Positions 1 to 5,398 of a DNA stretch of 6,090 nucleotides are shown one piece after another. The notes beneath the pieces are model-generated. The model searched no databases, was not told where the DNA came from, and was given only the letters and a program-made list of their open reading frames with translations. This stretch comes from DSWT01 sp035415725 (lineage in GTDB: Bacteria; Chloroflexota; Anaerolineae; B4-G1; SLSP01), in assembly GCA_035415725.1 (NCBI GenBank), contig DAOOGN010000144.1:1-6090 (forward strand). Direction: 5' to 3'. Every line of letters starts with the position of its first letter. Position 1 is the stretch's first letter. Position numbers and translations under genes: made by a program.

Positions 1-310
1 CTTACCATTTTACACCACTTTGCGCTACTTTAGTCAGAGCGTTGATAAGCCCTAACCTGCTGATCGCCTATGGATTTGAGAGCTTGTTGTAGAGCGTCCA
101 TGTAGAACGTAACTATTCAGCCACCCTTGCCAGGTGGCGAACAGGATTTTGGGGAGGGTGCATAAGGGGACGAAAAAGTAGGGGTGTGGGGGGATGGGCT
201 TATAGAAATGTCATACAGAAGCACCTGGCCTACCAAAGTCTACGCCAAACCTGGTATAGGGAATAAGTGGCTTCGTCAGGTCGACTGGCCTGCATCGATA
301 CTGTAGAACA
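1..310. other. Non-coding region downstream of the transferase gene, with a G-run tract at 151-198
   Basis: I see no convincing gene here. Only a 23-codon frame (101-30, minus) and a 32-codon frame (208-306, plus) occur, and neither looks like a known protein. The notable part is 151-198, with six runs of three or more G (151-154, 156-158, 166-169, 181-184, 188-193, 196-198). The transcript of the transferase gene would therefore be C-rich and G-poor there. A small hairpin GCCACC-N7-GGTGGC lies at 120-138 without a T-tract on the minus strand. Confidence 0.5.
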
Positions 311-1900
311 TCAATATCCGGTTGCCTGCCCATCTTTGCGCCAGTCTGTGCCGGCGCAGTAGCCGCTTTCCAACCGGTAGATCAACTGCGCGCCGCCGAA
401 CCGTCCCGGCGGGAGATCGGCGGTGACATGGTGCCCCCGACGACGTAGCTCAGCTACAACTTCCGGCGCGAAGCCCGGCTCCAACGATAGCTCGGTCGGA
501 TTCTCCTCGATGTACCAGCGCGGCGCATCGGACGCTGCCTGGGGATTTTGTCCGTAATCGAAAAGGCGCACCATCATCTGCACGTGACCCTGCGGCTGCA
601 TGGCCCCGCCCATCACGCCGCAGCTCATCACCGGCTTGCCCGCCTGGGTAACGAAACCCGGAATGATCGTGTGATAAGGTCGCTTGCCGCCCGCGACGCG
701 GTTGGGATGCCCCGCTTCCAGCCGGAACCCTGCGCCGCGATTTTGCAGACTGATGCCCGTGCCCGGCACAACGATGCCAGAACCGAAACCCATATAGTTC
801 GATTGGATGTACGAGACCATCATCCCCTCGGCGTCGGCAGCAGCGAGGTAGACCGTGCCGTGATCGGTGGGCAGCGCCGCGGCGGGAAACTGCGCGGCGT
901 CCATCCTGATCTGCCGCGCGCGCTCTGCCAGGAAAGTCTCGTCCAGGAGCGCCTGCGGTGGGATGTCCATCCACGCGGGATCGGCGATGTGGCGGTGCGC
1001 CTCTGCGAAGGCCAGCTTCATTGCTTCGACTTGCAAATGGATGCTGTCGGCGGAATCGACAGGGTACTGCGCCAGGTCGAAGTGCTGCAAGATGCCCAGC
1101 GCGATGAGGGCAGCCAACCCCTGGCCGTTCGGCGGGATTTCGTGCAGGCAATAGCCGCGGTAGATCTGCGCCAGCGGCGTGACCCATTCGGGCGCGTGTG
1201 ACGCCAGATCGTCGACGGTCATCAAACCGCCGGTGGCCTGGGCATGCGCGACGATGCGCTCTGCCAGCGCGCCGCGATAGAACGCCTCACCCTGAGTCGC
1301 CGCGATGGTCTCCAGGGTACGGGCCTGGTCGGGACAGCGGAACAGCTCGCCGGGGTGGGGAGCGCGTCCGTCCGGTGCGAAGGTTGCCGCAAACGCCGGG
1401 TAATCCGCATAGCGTTGCAGGACGCCGGCCCATGCCCGTGCTGTGATGGGGGAGACGAGAAACCCGTCGCGGGCGTAGTGGATCGCTGCCGTAAACAGCT
1501 CGGCGAAGGGCAGCTTGCCGAACCGTTCCGCGAGGGCCGCCCACGCGCTGACCGCGCCGGGAACCGTCACCGGGTCCCAACCGATGGTGGGCATCTGCTT
1601 CAAGCCGGCGAACCGCTCCGGCGTAAGCGCCTGCGGCGCACGGCCAGAGGCATTGAGGCCGTGTAGCCCTGCGCCGTCCCACACGATAGCGAAGGCGTCA
1701 CTGCCGAGGCCGTTGCTCGTCGGTTCGACGACGGTGAGCGCAATGGCCGTTGCCAGTGCCGCATCCACAGCGTTGCCGCCACGCCGCAGTGCATCCAACC
1801 CGGCCTGCGCCGCCAGCGGCTGCGACGTCGCCACGACGTTCTGCGCCAAAATCGGCATCCGTCGAGAGGGGTAGGGGAGATCCCAGGTAAAAGGTTGCAT
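311..1900 (-). CDS. Gamma-glutamyltransferase family proenzyme, YwrD-like (Ntn hydrolase)
   Basis: This 529-residue protein belongs to the gamma-glutamyltranspeptidase family of N-terminal nucleophile hydrolases. These are made as one chain that cuts itself into large and small subunits. The N-terminal pattern PYPSRRM followed by VATSQPLAAQAGLDALRRGGNAVDAA is typical of the family. The expected cut is before Thr345 in PTDHGTV, matching the Thr-x-His that opens the small subunit of the E. coli enzyme. Arg87 in NASGRAP probably corresponds to the arginine that holds the substrate carboxylate. Later motifs (SNYMGFGSG, LQNRGAGF, KRPYHTIIP, GVMGGAMQPQGH) are those of the YwrD-like branch, not classical glutathione hydrolases. 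No signal peptide is visible, so it is probably cytoplasmic. Start: ATG at 1900 with AGGAGG at 1910-1905; the residues before Met15 are family-typical, which argues against the later start. The fold is certain, but the substrate (glutathione, another gamma-glutamyl compound or an acyl amide) is not. Confidence 0.93.
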   Translation of the reverse strand: MQPFTWDLPYPSRRMPILAQNVVATSQPLAAQAGLDALRRGGNAVDAALATAIALTVVEPTSNGLGSDAFAIVWDGAGLHGLNASGRAPQALTPERFAGLKQMPTIGWDPVTVPGAVSAWAALAERFGKLPFAELFTAAIHYARDGFLVSPITARAWAGVLQRYADYPAFAATFAPDGRAPHPGELFRCPDQARTLETIAATQGEAFYRGALAERIVAHAQATGGLMTVDDLASHAPEWVTPLAQIYRGYCLHEIPPNGQGLAALIALGILQHFDLAQYPVDSADSIHLQVEAMKLAFAEAHRHIADPAWMDIPPQALLDETFLAERARQIRMDAAQFPAAALPTDHGTVYLAAADAEGMMVSYIQSNYMGFGSGIVVPGTGISLQNRGAGFRLEAGHPNRVAGGKRPYHTIIPGFVTQAGKPVMSCGVMGGAMQPQGHVQMMVRLFDYGQNPQAASDAPRWYIEENPTELSLEPGFAPEVVAELRRRGHHVTADLPPGRFGGAQLIYRLESGYCAGTDWRKDGQATGY

Positions 1901-1959
1901 CTCTCCTCCTGAGAAGAGTCGGCTCTAGGGGATTTCGTGAGGTCGCAATCAGAAACCGA

Positions 1960-2022
1960 CCACGGATTGTACGGATGGACACGCCAAGTACAAAAAATCA
2001 GTGCAAGCCGTGTCATCCGTGG
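1960..2022. repeat. Imperfect inverted repeat upstream of the gamma-glutamyltransferase family gene
   Basis: ACGGATGGACACG (1971-1983) pairs with CGTGTCATCCGT (2009-2020), apart from one extra G, around a 25-nt loop. A second partial copy of the left arm, CCACGGAT (1960-1967), could pair instead with ATCCGTGG (2015-2022). It lies in the 203-bp gap between the isomerase-like stop and the transferase start. Its CACGGAT-type units resemble dispersed palindromic repeats found in intergenic DNA of many bacteria. The rest of the gap shows no reading frame or clear promoter. Confidence 0.65.
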
Positions 2023-2103
2023 CAAAAACTAAAGCCGTTTTTCTATCACCCCGCAAAGTCCCCGAGAACCGAAAAGTTGAAAGTCAGCCTATTGACTCCA
2101 TGA

Positions 2104-3555
2104 CTATACGACCACCGCCTCAATGTCCATAAACTTGCAGACTTCGAGCAGCGCCTTCGTGTAGTCACCGTGGATCATACTGGCGTGATGGACAAAACCT
2201 TCTTCGACGAGGGTGCGGTATAGTTTGTCGTGATCCGCGACCTCGACCCAGCCCCACGTGCCGGCGAGTGTCTCCTCGGCGGGGACGACGGTGCCGCTCG
2301 TGATGAGCATCTTCCACTTGTCGTCGTATTCCGCCAGACGGCAGAAGGTGACCACGCCGGGCTTCACCTGGAACTGCGCCAGTCCCGCCGACGCATCTCC
2401 GACTTCCACACTGAGCTCGCCCTGCATATCGCGGCGCGAGCGGAGCGCCATCTGTTGCGGATCGGCGGCGAGGCAGGTGGGCGCGTTGCCGCAATGCCAC
2501 GCCAACAGCCGGTTAGGGTTCTCGCGGTGACGGATTGTCCAGTCGATGAAATGCGGGATGGTCTCGCCGAGCGCGACACGGTGCTGCACCAGCATCGCTA
2601 CTGCACCCAGGACATCGGTCTCGCAGGCGGTGAGCATCCCTTGCCCGGTCAGCCGCCCGTAGACGGCGCACACCGAGATGCCCATCAGCCGCTGCACGGT
2701 GGGCCAGCACTGCATCGCCAGCGCCGACAACCGTGACTTGGTCCAGAAGTCACGCAGGGCCAGCTCCAGTTTGGCGGCGTTGACGAGATAATCGTCTGCT
2801 ACGGTGACGACGGCGAACTCACCTCGAATTTCTGCACTGAGCTTTTGAACCTGGGGATCATCGTCGGCGTAATGATGCGCTGCGTCGGTGATGTCCGCCA
2901 GGCTGCTGTAGATCACGTTTTGCCCGAACTTGCGGATGAGCGCCGTTTCGTCGTAGCCGACAGTCTCGAAGGTTGCCGGGCGCACCCCGACCTGGCCGAG
3001 ACGCGCGTTCTTCAGTCCCTTGATGACGGCAACGGCGCGGACGAAGTCCTGAACCTCGTCCAGCAGTTCCGGTTCATCGGGGAAAAAGAGGCCGGCATAG
3101 CGGAAGACGATCTTGCGCCGATACAACCCGGAGGCCATGGAGAGGTTACCGCAGTAGGAGTCGGAGACACGCGACAGGCCGGCGTCGTCGAGCGCGGGCG
3201 GCTCTTTGGTCGCGTAGAGCAGCACCGGCACGCCGAGTCGTTCGGCCACCTTGACCGCCGAGCGCTCATCCCCAAAGTCCAGCGGGCAGAGGATGAGGCC
3301 GTCGACGCCCTGGCGGCGGAAGTATTCGGCCACGATTTCGGCTTCATCCAGGGTATTGATGGCGCCGTGCGGCGTCCAGCCGTGCTCGGCATCCAGCGTT
3401 TTCCCATCGGGCGCAGGCTGCGGCGCGACAACTTCCATGCCTTTGACCGACGCGAACGCCGCCAGGCTGTCATCGCGCATCTTCCGGCACCAGGGCGAGA
3501 AGAAGAAGCGGAACGAGGGCACAAAGCCAATTTTAACGGTAAATGGAATGGTCAT
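2104..3555 (-). CDS. L-fucose/L-arabinose isomerase family protein
   Basis: This 483-residue protein resembles the metal-dependent aldose-ketose isomerases FucI and AraA. Both use Mn2+ or a similar ion to interconvert an aldose and a ketose in the cytoplasm. An N-terminal Rossmann-like half (about residues 5-180, with VDGLILCPLDFGDERSAVKVAERLGVPVL) precedes the catalytic half. Candidate metal ligands are Glu312 (ACETDVLGA), Asp338 (PHFIDWT), His354 (WHCGN) and His462 (MIHGDY). The spacings of 26, 16 and 108 residues are close to those of E. coli AraA (E306, E333, H350, H450). The aspartate in second place resembles FucI. The length is nearer AraA (about 500) than FucI (about 590). Start: ATG at 3555 with AAGGAG at 3570-3565, 9 nt away. 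It is 111 bp from the preceding redox operon with a palindrome between, so it may be a separate unit. The family is clear; the actual sugar cannot be told, and no neighbouring kinase or aldolase helps. Confidence 0.88.
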   Translation of the reverse strand: MTIPFTVKIGFVPSFRFFFSPWCRKMRDDSLAAFASVKGMEVVAPQPAPDGKTLDAEHGWTPHGAINTLDEAEIVAEYFRRQGVDGLILCPLDFGDERSAVKVAERLGVPVLLYATKEPPALDDAGLSRVSDSYCGNLSMASGLYRRKIVFRYAGLFFPDEPELLDEVQDFVRAVAVIKGLKNARLGQVGVRPATFETVGYDETALIRKFGQNVIYSSLADITDAAHHYADDDPQVQKLSAEIRGEFAVVTVADDYLVNAAKLELALRDFWTKSRLSALAMQCWPTVQRLMGISVCAVYGRLTGQGMLTACETDVLGAVAMLVQHRVALGETIPHFIDWTIRHRENPNRLLAWHCGNAPTCLAADPQQMALRSRRDMQGELSVEVGDASAGLAQFQVKPGVVTFCRLAEYDDKWKMLITSGTVVPAEETLAGTWGWVEVADHDKLYRTLVEEGFVHHASMIHGDYTKALLEVCKFMDIEAVVV

Positions 3556-3590
3556 AGTTTGTTGCTCCTTGCATAGATTTAATTCTCGTC

Positions 3591-3640
3591 AGCGGATTGA
3601 GCAGATTAGGGACGCAAGTACCCAATCGGCTCAATCTGCT
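3591..3640. repeat. Imperfect inverted repeat between reductase and isomerase-like genes
   Basis: The left arm (3591-3611) begins AGCGGATTGAGCAGATT. The right arm (3621-3640), read on the other strand, is AGCAGATTGAGCCGATTGGG. They match along about 20 bp with two substitutions, one extra base and one further mismatch. The loop is ACGCAAGTA (3612-3620). It fills almost half of the 111-bp gap between the reductase stop and the isomerase-like start. No T-tract follows on the transcribed strand, so it is not a standard intrinsic terminator; an interspersed palindromic repeat or an RNA-processing/stability hairpin is more likely. Confidence 0.75.
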
Positions 3641-3666
3641 GGTATAAAGCGTAGGCCGGGGATATG

Positions 3667-4173
3667 TCAGGCGAACCGCTCGAAGCGATCTTTGTCCGCT
3701 TTGCAGATGGGGCACTTAAGCGGCGGTTCTGGACGCGCGCAGAGGTAGCCGCAGACCTTGCAACGCCACACCGGAATGCCACGGTGGGTAAAATCGACCA
3801 GTTCTTCTTCATGCGTGGCTGAAGCGGTAGGCCCGCCGGGCGGACGGCGCTCCGGCACCGGCGTCAATTCCTGTTGCCCATCGCGCACGGCGTCGGAGAC
3901 GTAGAGTGCACAGAAACACGTGCCGTACTCATTCAGATCGGGGTCGCGGTAGTCGCATGGGCAGATAATGTCGAGGTCCCTGGCGCGGACGCCATCGGCC
4001 AGCCGGCAGGGACAGGCCCGGTAGCCATAGCGCGCGGTGTTGATGAGTAGACTCTCCACCAGCCCCAGGGTGAAGGATGTGTCGGGATTGAGGTTGTAGG
4101 CGCCGGCGCGCGCCTCGCGGTCCAACTGCTGGTACAGTTGCTCGATCTGTTCCGGCGTGATCACGCCGCTCAT
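3667..4173 (-). CDS. Ferredoxin:disulfide reductase: FTR catalytic (beta) domain fused to rubredoxin domain
   Basis: This 168-residue redox enzyme has two metal domains. Residues about 5-95 are the catalytic domain of ferredoxin:thioredoxin reductase, with CPCR (Cys54, Cys56), CPC (Cys71, Cys73) and CFC (Cys86, Cys88). By analogy with the cyanobacterial enzyme, Cys54, 71, 73 and 86 bind a [4Fe-4S] cluster and Cys56-Cys88 form the active disulfide. Residues about 130-168 are a short rubredoxin-type site, CKVCGY (Cys138, Cys141) and CPIC (Cys154, Cys157). A Pro/Gly-rich linker (about 103-122) joins them. The same combination is known in the ferredoxin:disulfide reductase (FDR) of Methanosarcina acetivorans, where the rubredoxin iron is thought to pass electrons to the cluster. 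The middle residue of the last Cys-x-Cys is Phe87, where plant FTR has an essential His and FDR a Tyr. The start ATG overlaps the glutaredoxin stop by ATGA, with only a weak G-rich stretch before it, indicating translational coupling. Confidence 0.93.
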   Translation of the reverse strand: MSGVITPEQIEQLYQQLDREARAGAYNLNPDTSFTLGLVESLLINTARYGYRACPCRLADGVRARDLDIICPCDYRDPDLNEYGTCFCALYVSDAVRDGQQELTPVPERRPPGGPTASATHEEELVDFTHRGIPVWRCKVCGYLCARPEPPLKCPICKADKDRFERFA

Positions 4174-4460
4174 AGCCCCAACACCTGCTTTAGTTCATCG
4201 GTTTTGAAGCCGATCACGCATTGCGCGCTGTCGATGACGATGGTGGGGAAGGAAAGGTGCGGGTTCCACTGTTGGATTTCCTCCTTCACCGTTTCACGCT
4301 CGTCACCTTCCACTAAATCGATATAGACGAAATCGAAGGCGACGCCTGCATCTTCGAGGAATTGCCGCGTTTTGCGGCACCAAATGCACGTCGAAAGCCC
4401 GTAGAATTGGACTTGATGTTCTTGGTGAACACCGGCTATACTGCCTTTGGGTTCTGTCAT
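4170..4460 (-). CDS. Glutaredoxin family protein (CIWC active site)
   Basis: This 96-residue protein has a complete small thioredoxin-fold domain of the glutaredoxin/NrdH group. The first strand VQFYGLS leads into the redox motif Cys25-Ile-Trp-Cys28, followed by the helix RKTRQFLEDAG and the strand FDFVYIDL. The cis-proline is in SFPTIVI (Pro72). The usual C-terminal Gly-Gly of glutathione-binding glutaredoxins is replaced by GFK at 84-86, so glutathione may not be the reductant. A third cysteine is at position 81. There is no signal peptide, so it is cytoplasmic. Start: ATG at 4460, with AAGGAG at 4474-4469, 8 nt away. Its stop overlaps the start of the FTR-rubredoxin gene by ATGA, so the two are one operon. 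The reductase is plausibly its electron donor, as the M. acetivorans FDR can reduce the glutaredoxin-like methanoredoxin. Its downstream targets cannot be inferred. Confidence 0.92.
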   Translation of the reverse strand: MTEPKGSIAGVHQEHQVQFYGLSTCIWCRKTRQFLEDAGVAFDFVYIDLVEGDERETVKEEIQQWNPHLSFPTIVIDSAQCVIGFKTDELKQVLGL

Positions 4461-4494
4461 GATAGGGACTCCTTTTGTATGATCTCGAATAACC

Positions 4495-4616
4495 AGGACT
4501 TACGCAAGCCTGGCTCGAATCAAGCGGCGGAGGATTTGTAGTGACGCCTTCGGGCGTCTCTTAGGAGCTAAGAACGGCTGAAGCCATCACTACAAACGGA
4601 AATTTGCGTAAGTCCT
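4495..4616. mobile_element. MITE-like element with 13-bp terminal inverted repeats
   Basis: The 122-bp segment begins AGGACTTACGCAA (4495-4507) and ends with its exact reverse complement TTGCGTAAGTCCT (4604-4616). No transposase lies inside. ATAAC occurs on both flanks, at 4489-4493 (one base outside the left end) and 4617-4621 (directly outside the right end), a possible 5-bp target duplication. The left end also folds on itself: CCAGG (4493-4497) pairs with CCTGG (4509-4513), with CTT/AAG continuing the stem. Ends of this kind (GGACTTACGCA) resemble insertion-sequence termini, so a non-autonomous element mobilised in trans is the likeliest reading. It sits about 35 bp upstream of the glutaredoxin start codon. 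Confidence 0.65.
4535..4596. repeat. Nested palindrome with cloverleaf-like folding potential
   Basis: Inside the MITE-like element, TTTGTAGTGA (4535-4544) and TCACTACAAA (4587-4596) form a perfect 10-bp outer stem. Three small hairpins lie between them: GACGCC-TTCG-GGCGTC (4543-4558, with a stable TTCG loop), CTTAG-GAG-CTAAG (4560-4572) and GGCT-GA-AGCC (4576-4585). The first hairpin shares two bases (GA) with the outer stem. The layout suggests selection on structure, as RNA or extruded DNA. It lacks tRNA consensus loops and has no run of T after it on either strand. Confidence 0.7.
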
Positions 4617-4628
4617 ATAACTTGAGTC

Positions 4629-4660
4629 TGATAGTCGTTAGTCTTGAGAGCCGTCAGTCT
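4629..4660. repeat. Two-copy 16-bp tandem repeat
   Basis: TGATAGTCGTTAGTCT (4629-4644) is followed at once by TGAGAGCCGTCAGTCT (4645-4660); 13 of 16 positions agree. The pair lies between the toxin stop codon and the MITE-like element, in DNA with no convincing reading frame. No function is evident. It could be a degenerate spacer repeat of the kind scattered between genes. Confidence 0.55.
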
Positions 4661-4724
4661 GGCTATTGCGTTTGCTGTGGCCGGTCTGCTGACCAAGCTG
4701 TCTCGGGTTGATTGAGCGTTTGGT

Positions 4725-5114
4725 TTAGCCACGAGGGTATGGCGAGAACGCATCCACCATAGGATAATGCCGGGTATTGAATGTAGCTAAGTGTAGGTTG
4801 TAGCTTGCTGCCGTGGCGGCGATGAGCGCGTCGGCGAGGCCGGTATGGTGCGATTTCGCGTAGGTTTTGCGGTAACACCCCCCAAGCCTTGCTATGGCTT
4901 CGTTCACCGGTAGCACATCGAAGATTTGCAGGAAACAATCGATGGCTTCTTGTTCTACTGCGTCGCGGGCTCCGGCTAACACTTCTGCAACACAGATAAC
5001 AGAAGTTGCCGGACATCTTTCCAGTGATTCCAAGAAGACAATAGCCGGCTCTGATCCCCGCAGATATTCGATCATCACATCTGTGTCGACCAGCAGTTGT
5101 CGGGGGGCAGTCAT
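4725..5114 (-). CDS. vapC: PIN-domain ribonuclease toxin, VapC-like
   Basis: This 129-residue protein is a single PIN domain, the usual size for a VapC toxin. VapC toxins are Mg2+-dependent RNases that cut tRNA or rRNA when released from their antitoxin. The first acidic motif is LLVDTDVMIEYLRG (Asp10, with Asp12). Glu44 in VAEVLAGAR and Asp95 in GLADALIAATAA give the second and third catalytic acids. The fourth position, often acidic, falls in LATFNTRHY, where Asn113 stands, as in many active VapC proteins. The C-terminal LHLATFNTRHYPMV is also typical. The ATG overlaps the stop of the upstream antitoxin by ATGA, so toxin translation is coupled to antitoxin translation. No frameshift or lost catalytic residue is seen, so the toxin looks intact. 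The target RNA cannot be predicted from sequence alone. Base composition is lower in GC than the flanking enzymes, in keeping with acquisition by transfer. Confidence 0.93.
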   Translation of the reverse strand: MTAPRQLLVDTDVMIEYLRGSEPAIVFLESLERCPATSVICVAEVLAGARDAVEQEAIDCFLQIFDVLPVNEAIARLGGCYRKTYAKSHHTGLADALIAATAASYNLHLATFNTRHYPMVDAFSPYPRG

Positions 5115-5359
5115 TCCTGTCCCTCAAACTGGCGATCCCACTCAGTGCGCAAGGTTTCCGTGTCGATATCATCACGGTTTGCCCAGATGCCACAAGCCTT
5201 TCTGAGCATCTGTACTCGATGAGCTTGCTGGTGCTTAACGATATATTGGTCAAGGGCTTCGCGGATGATCTCGCTCTGTGTGGCACCTTGCAGATCTGCA
5301 ATGGCGCGCAATGCCCTTTGCTCTTCTTCGGTCAAGTAGATTTGTGTTCTGTTCATCAT
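5111..5359 (-). CDS. vapB: Ribbon-helix-helix antitoxin, VapB-like (CopG/Arc type)
   Basis: This is the antitoxin partner of the PIN toxin: 82 residues from the start chosen here. The N-terminus MMNRTQIYLTEEEQRALRAIA followed by GATQSEIIREALDQYI is a ribbon-helix-helix fold. A short beta strand (RTQIYL) enters the DNA groove, and two helices form the dimer. The C-terminal tail (about residues 45-82, ending WDRQFEGQE) is charged and would be the toxin-binding, flexible part. An in-frame ATG at 5401 would add 14 residues, but they are low-complexity and lie inside the promoter. The start at 5359 has AGGAAG at 5371-5366, 6 nt away, and begins right at the beta strand; the adjacent ATG at 5356 is equally possible. 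Proteins of this family usually repress their own operon together with the toxin, consistent with the repeats over the -10 box described separately. Confidence 0.9.
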   Translation of the reverse strand: MMNRTQIYLTEEEQRALRAIADLQGATQSEIIREALDQYIVKHQQAHRVQMLRKACGIWANRDDIDTETLRTEWDRQFEGQE

Positions 5360-5376
5360 GGTGTGCTTCCTGCTTT

Positions 5377-5398
5377 TGTATACATTATTATTATACAT
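5377..5398 (-). promoter_or_regulatory. Candidate antitoxin operator: paired ATGTATA boxes over the -10 element
   Basis: The minus strand carries ATGTATA twice (5398-5392 and 5385-5379), 13 bp apart. The second is part of the perfect palindrome TGTATACA (5377-5384). Read as an inverted repeat, TGTATA (5377-5382) also mirrors TATACA (5392-5397). The boxes cover the -10 hexamer and the likely transcription start. Ribbon-helix-helix antitoxins bind short repeated sites in just this position, so this is a plausible autorepression operator. The sequence is AT-rich, so chance repetition is possible. Confidence 0.5.

Noticed and set aside
30..101. Minus-strand 23-codon frame beginning MDALQQALKSIG
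   Set aside because: Very short, ends in a stop and has no clear Shine-Dalgarno sequence or family match. Kept only as a possible remnant of a larger gene.
208..306. Plus-strand 32-codon frame beginning MSYRSTWPTKV and ending PASIL, opposite in direction to all genes
   Set aside because: Too short, no ribosome-binding site, no recognised family. The frame is open only back to 166. It might be a gene remnant, but nothing in it proves this.
548..1201. Long plus-strand open frame opposite the transferase gene
   Set aside because: An antisense shadow of a GC-rich gene; composition rich in His/Arg/Ala, no family resemblance, and the minus-strand protein is plainly real.
2066..2098. Possible weak terminator just after the isomerase-like gene: AGTCA-ATAGGC-TGACT followed by TTCAACTTTT on the minus strand
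   Set aside because: Stem is only 5 bp plus G-T pairs, AT-rich, and the T-run is interrupted. Too weak to annotate as a terminator.
2845..3576. Plus-strand open frame opposite the isomerase-like gene
   Set aside because: A shadow of the minus-strand gene caused by codon bias; no ribosome-binding site or recognisable domain.
4478..4507. Hybrid promoter for the glutaredoxin operon using TTGCGT of the MITE end as -35
   Set aside because: At 17-19 nt spacing the -10 candidates (GATCAT, ATCATA, TCATAC) are poor matches, so I do not call a promoter.
4535..4596. tRNA gene, suggested by the cloverleaf layout
   Set aside because: No T-loop or D-loop consensus, no anticodon-loop pattern, and the first hairpin overlaps the outer stem.
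4683..4694. Small hairpin GGTC-TGCT-GACC downstream of the toxin gene as its terminator
   Set aside because: Four-base-pair stem without a T-tract; likely chance.
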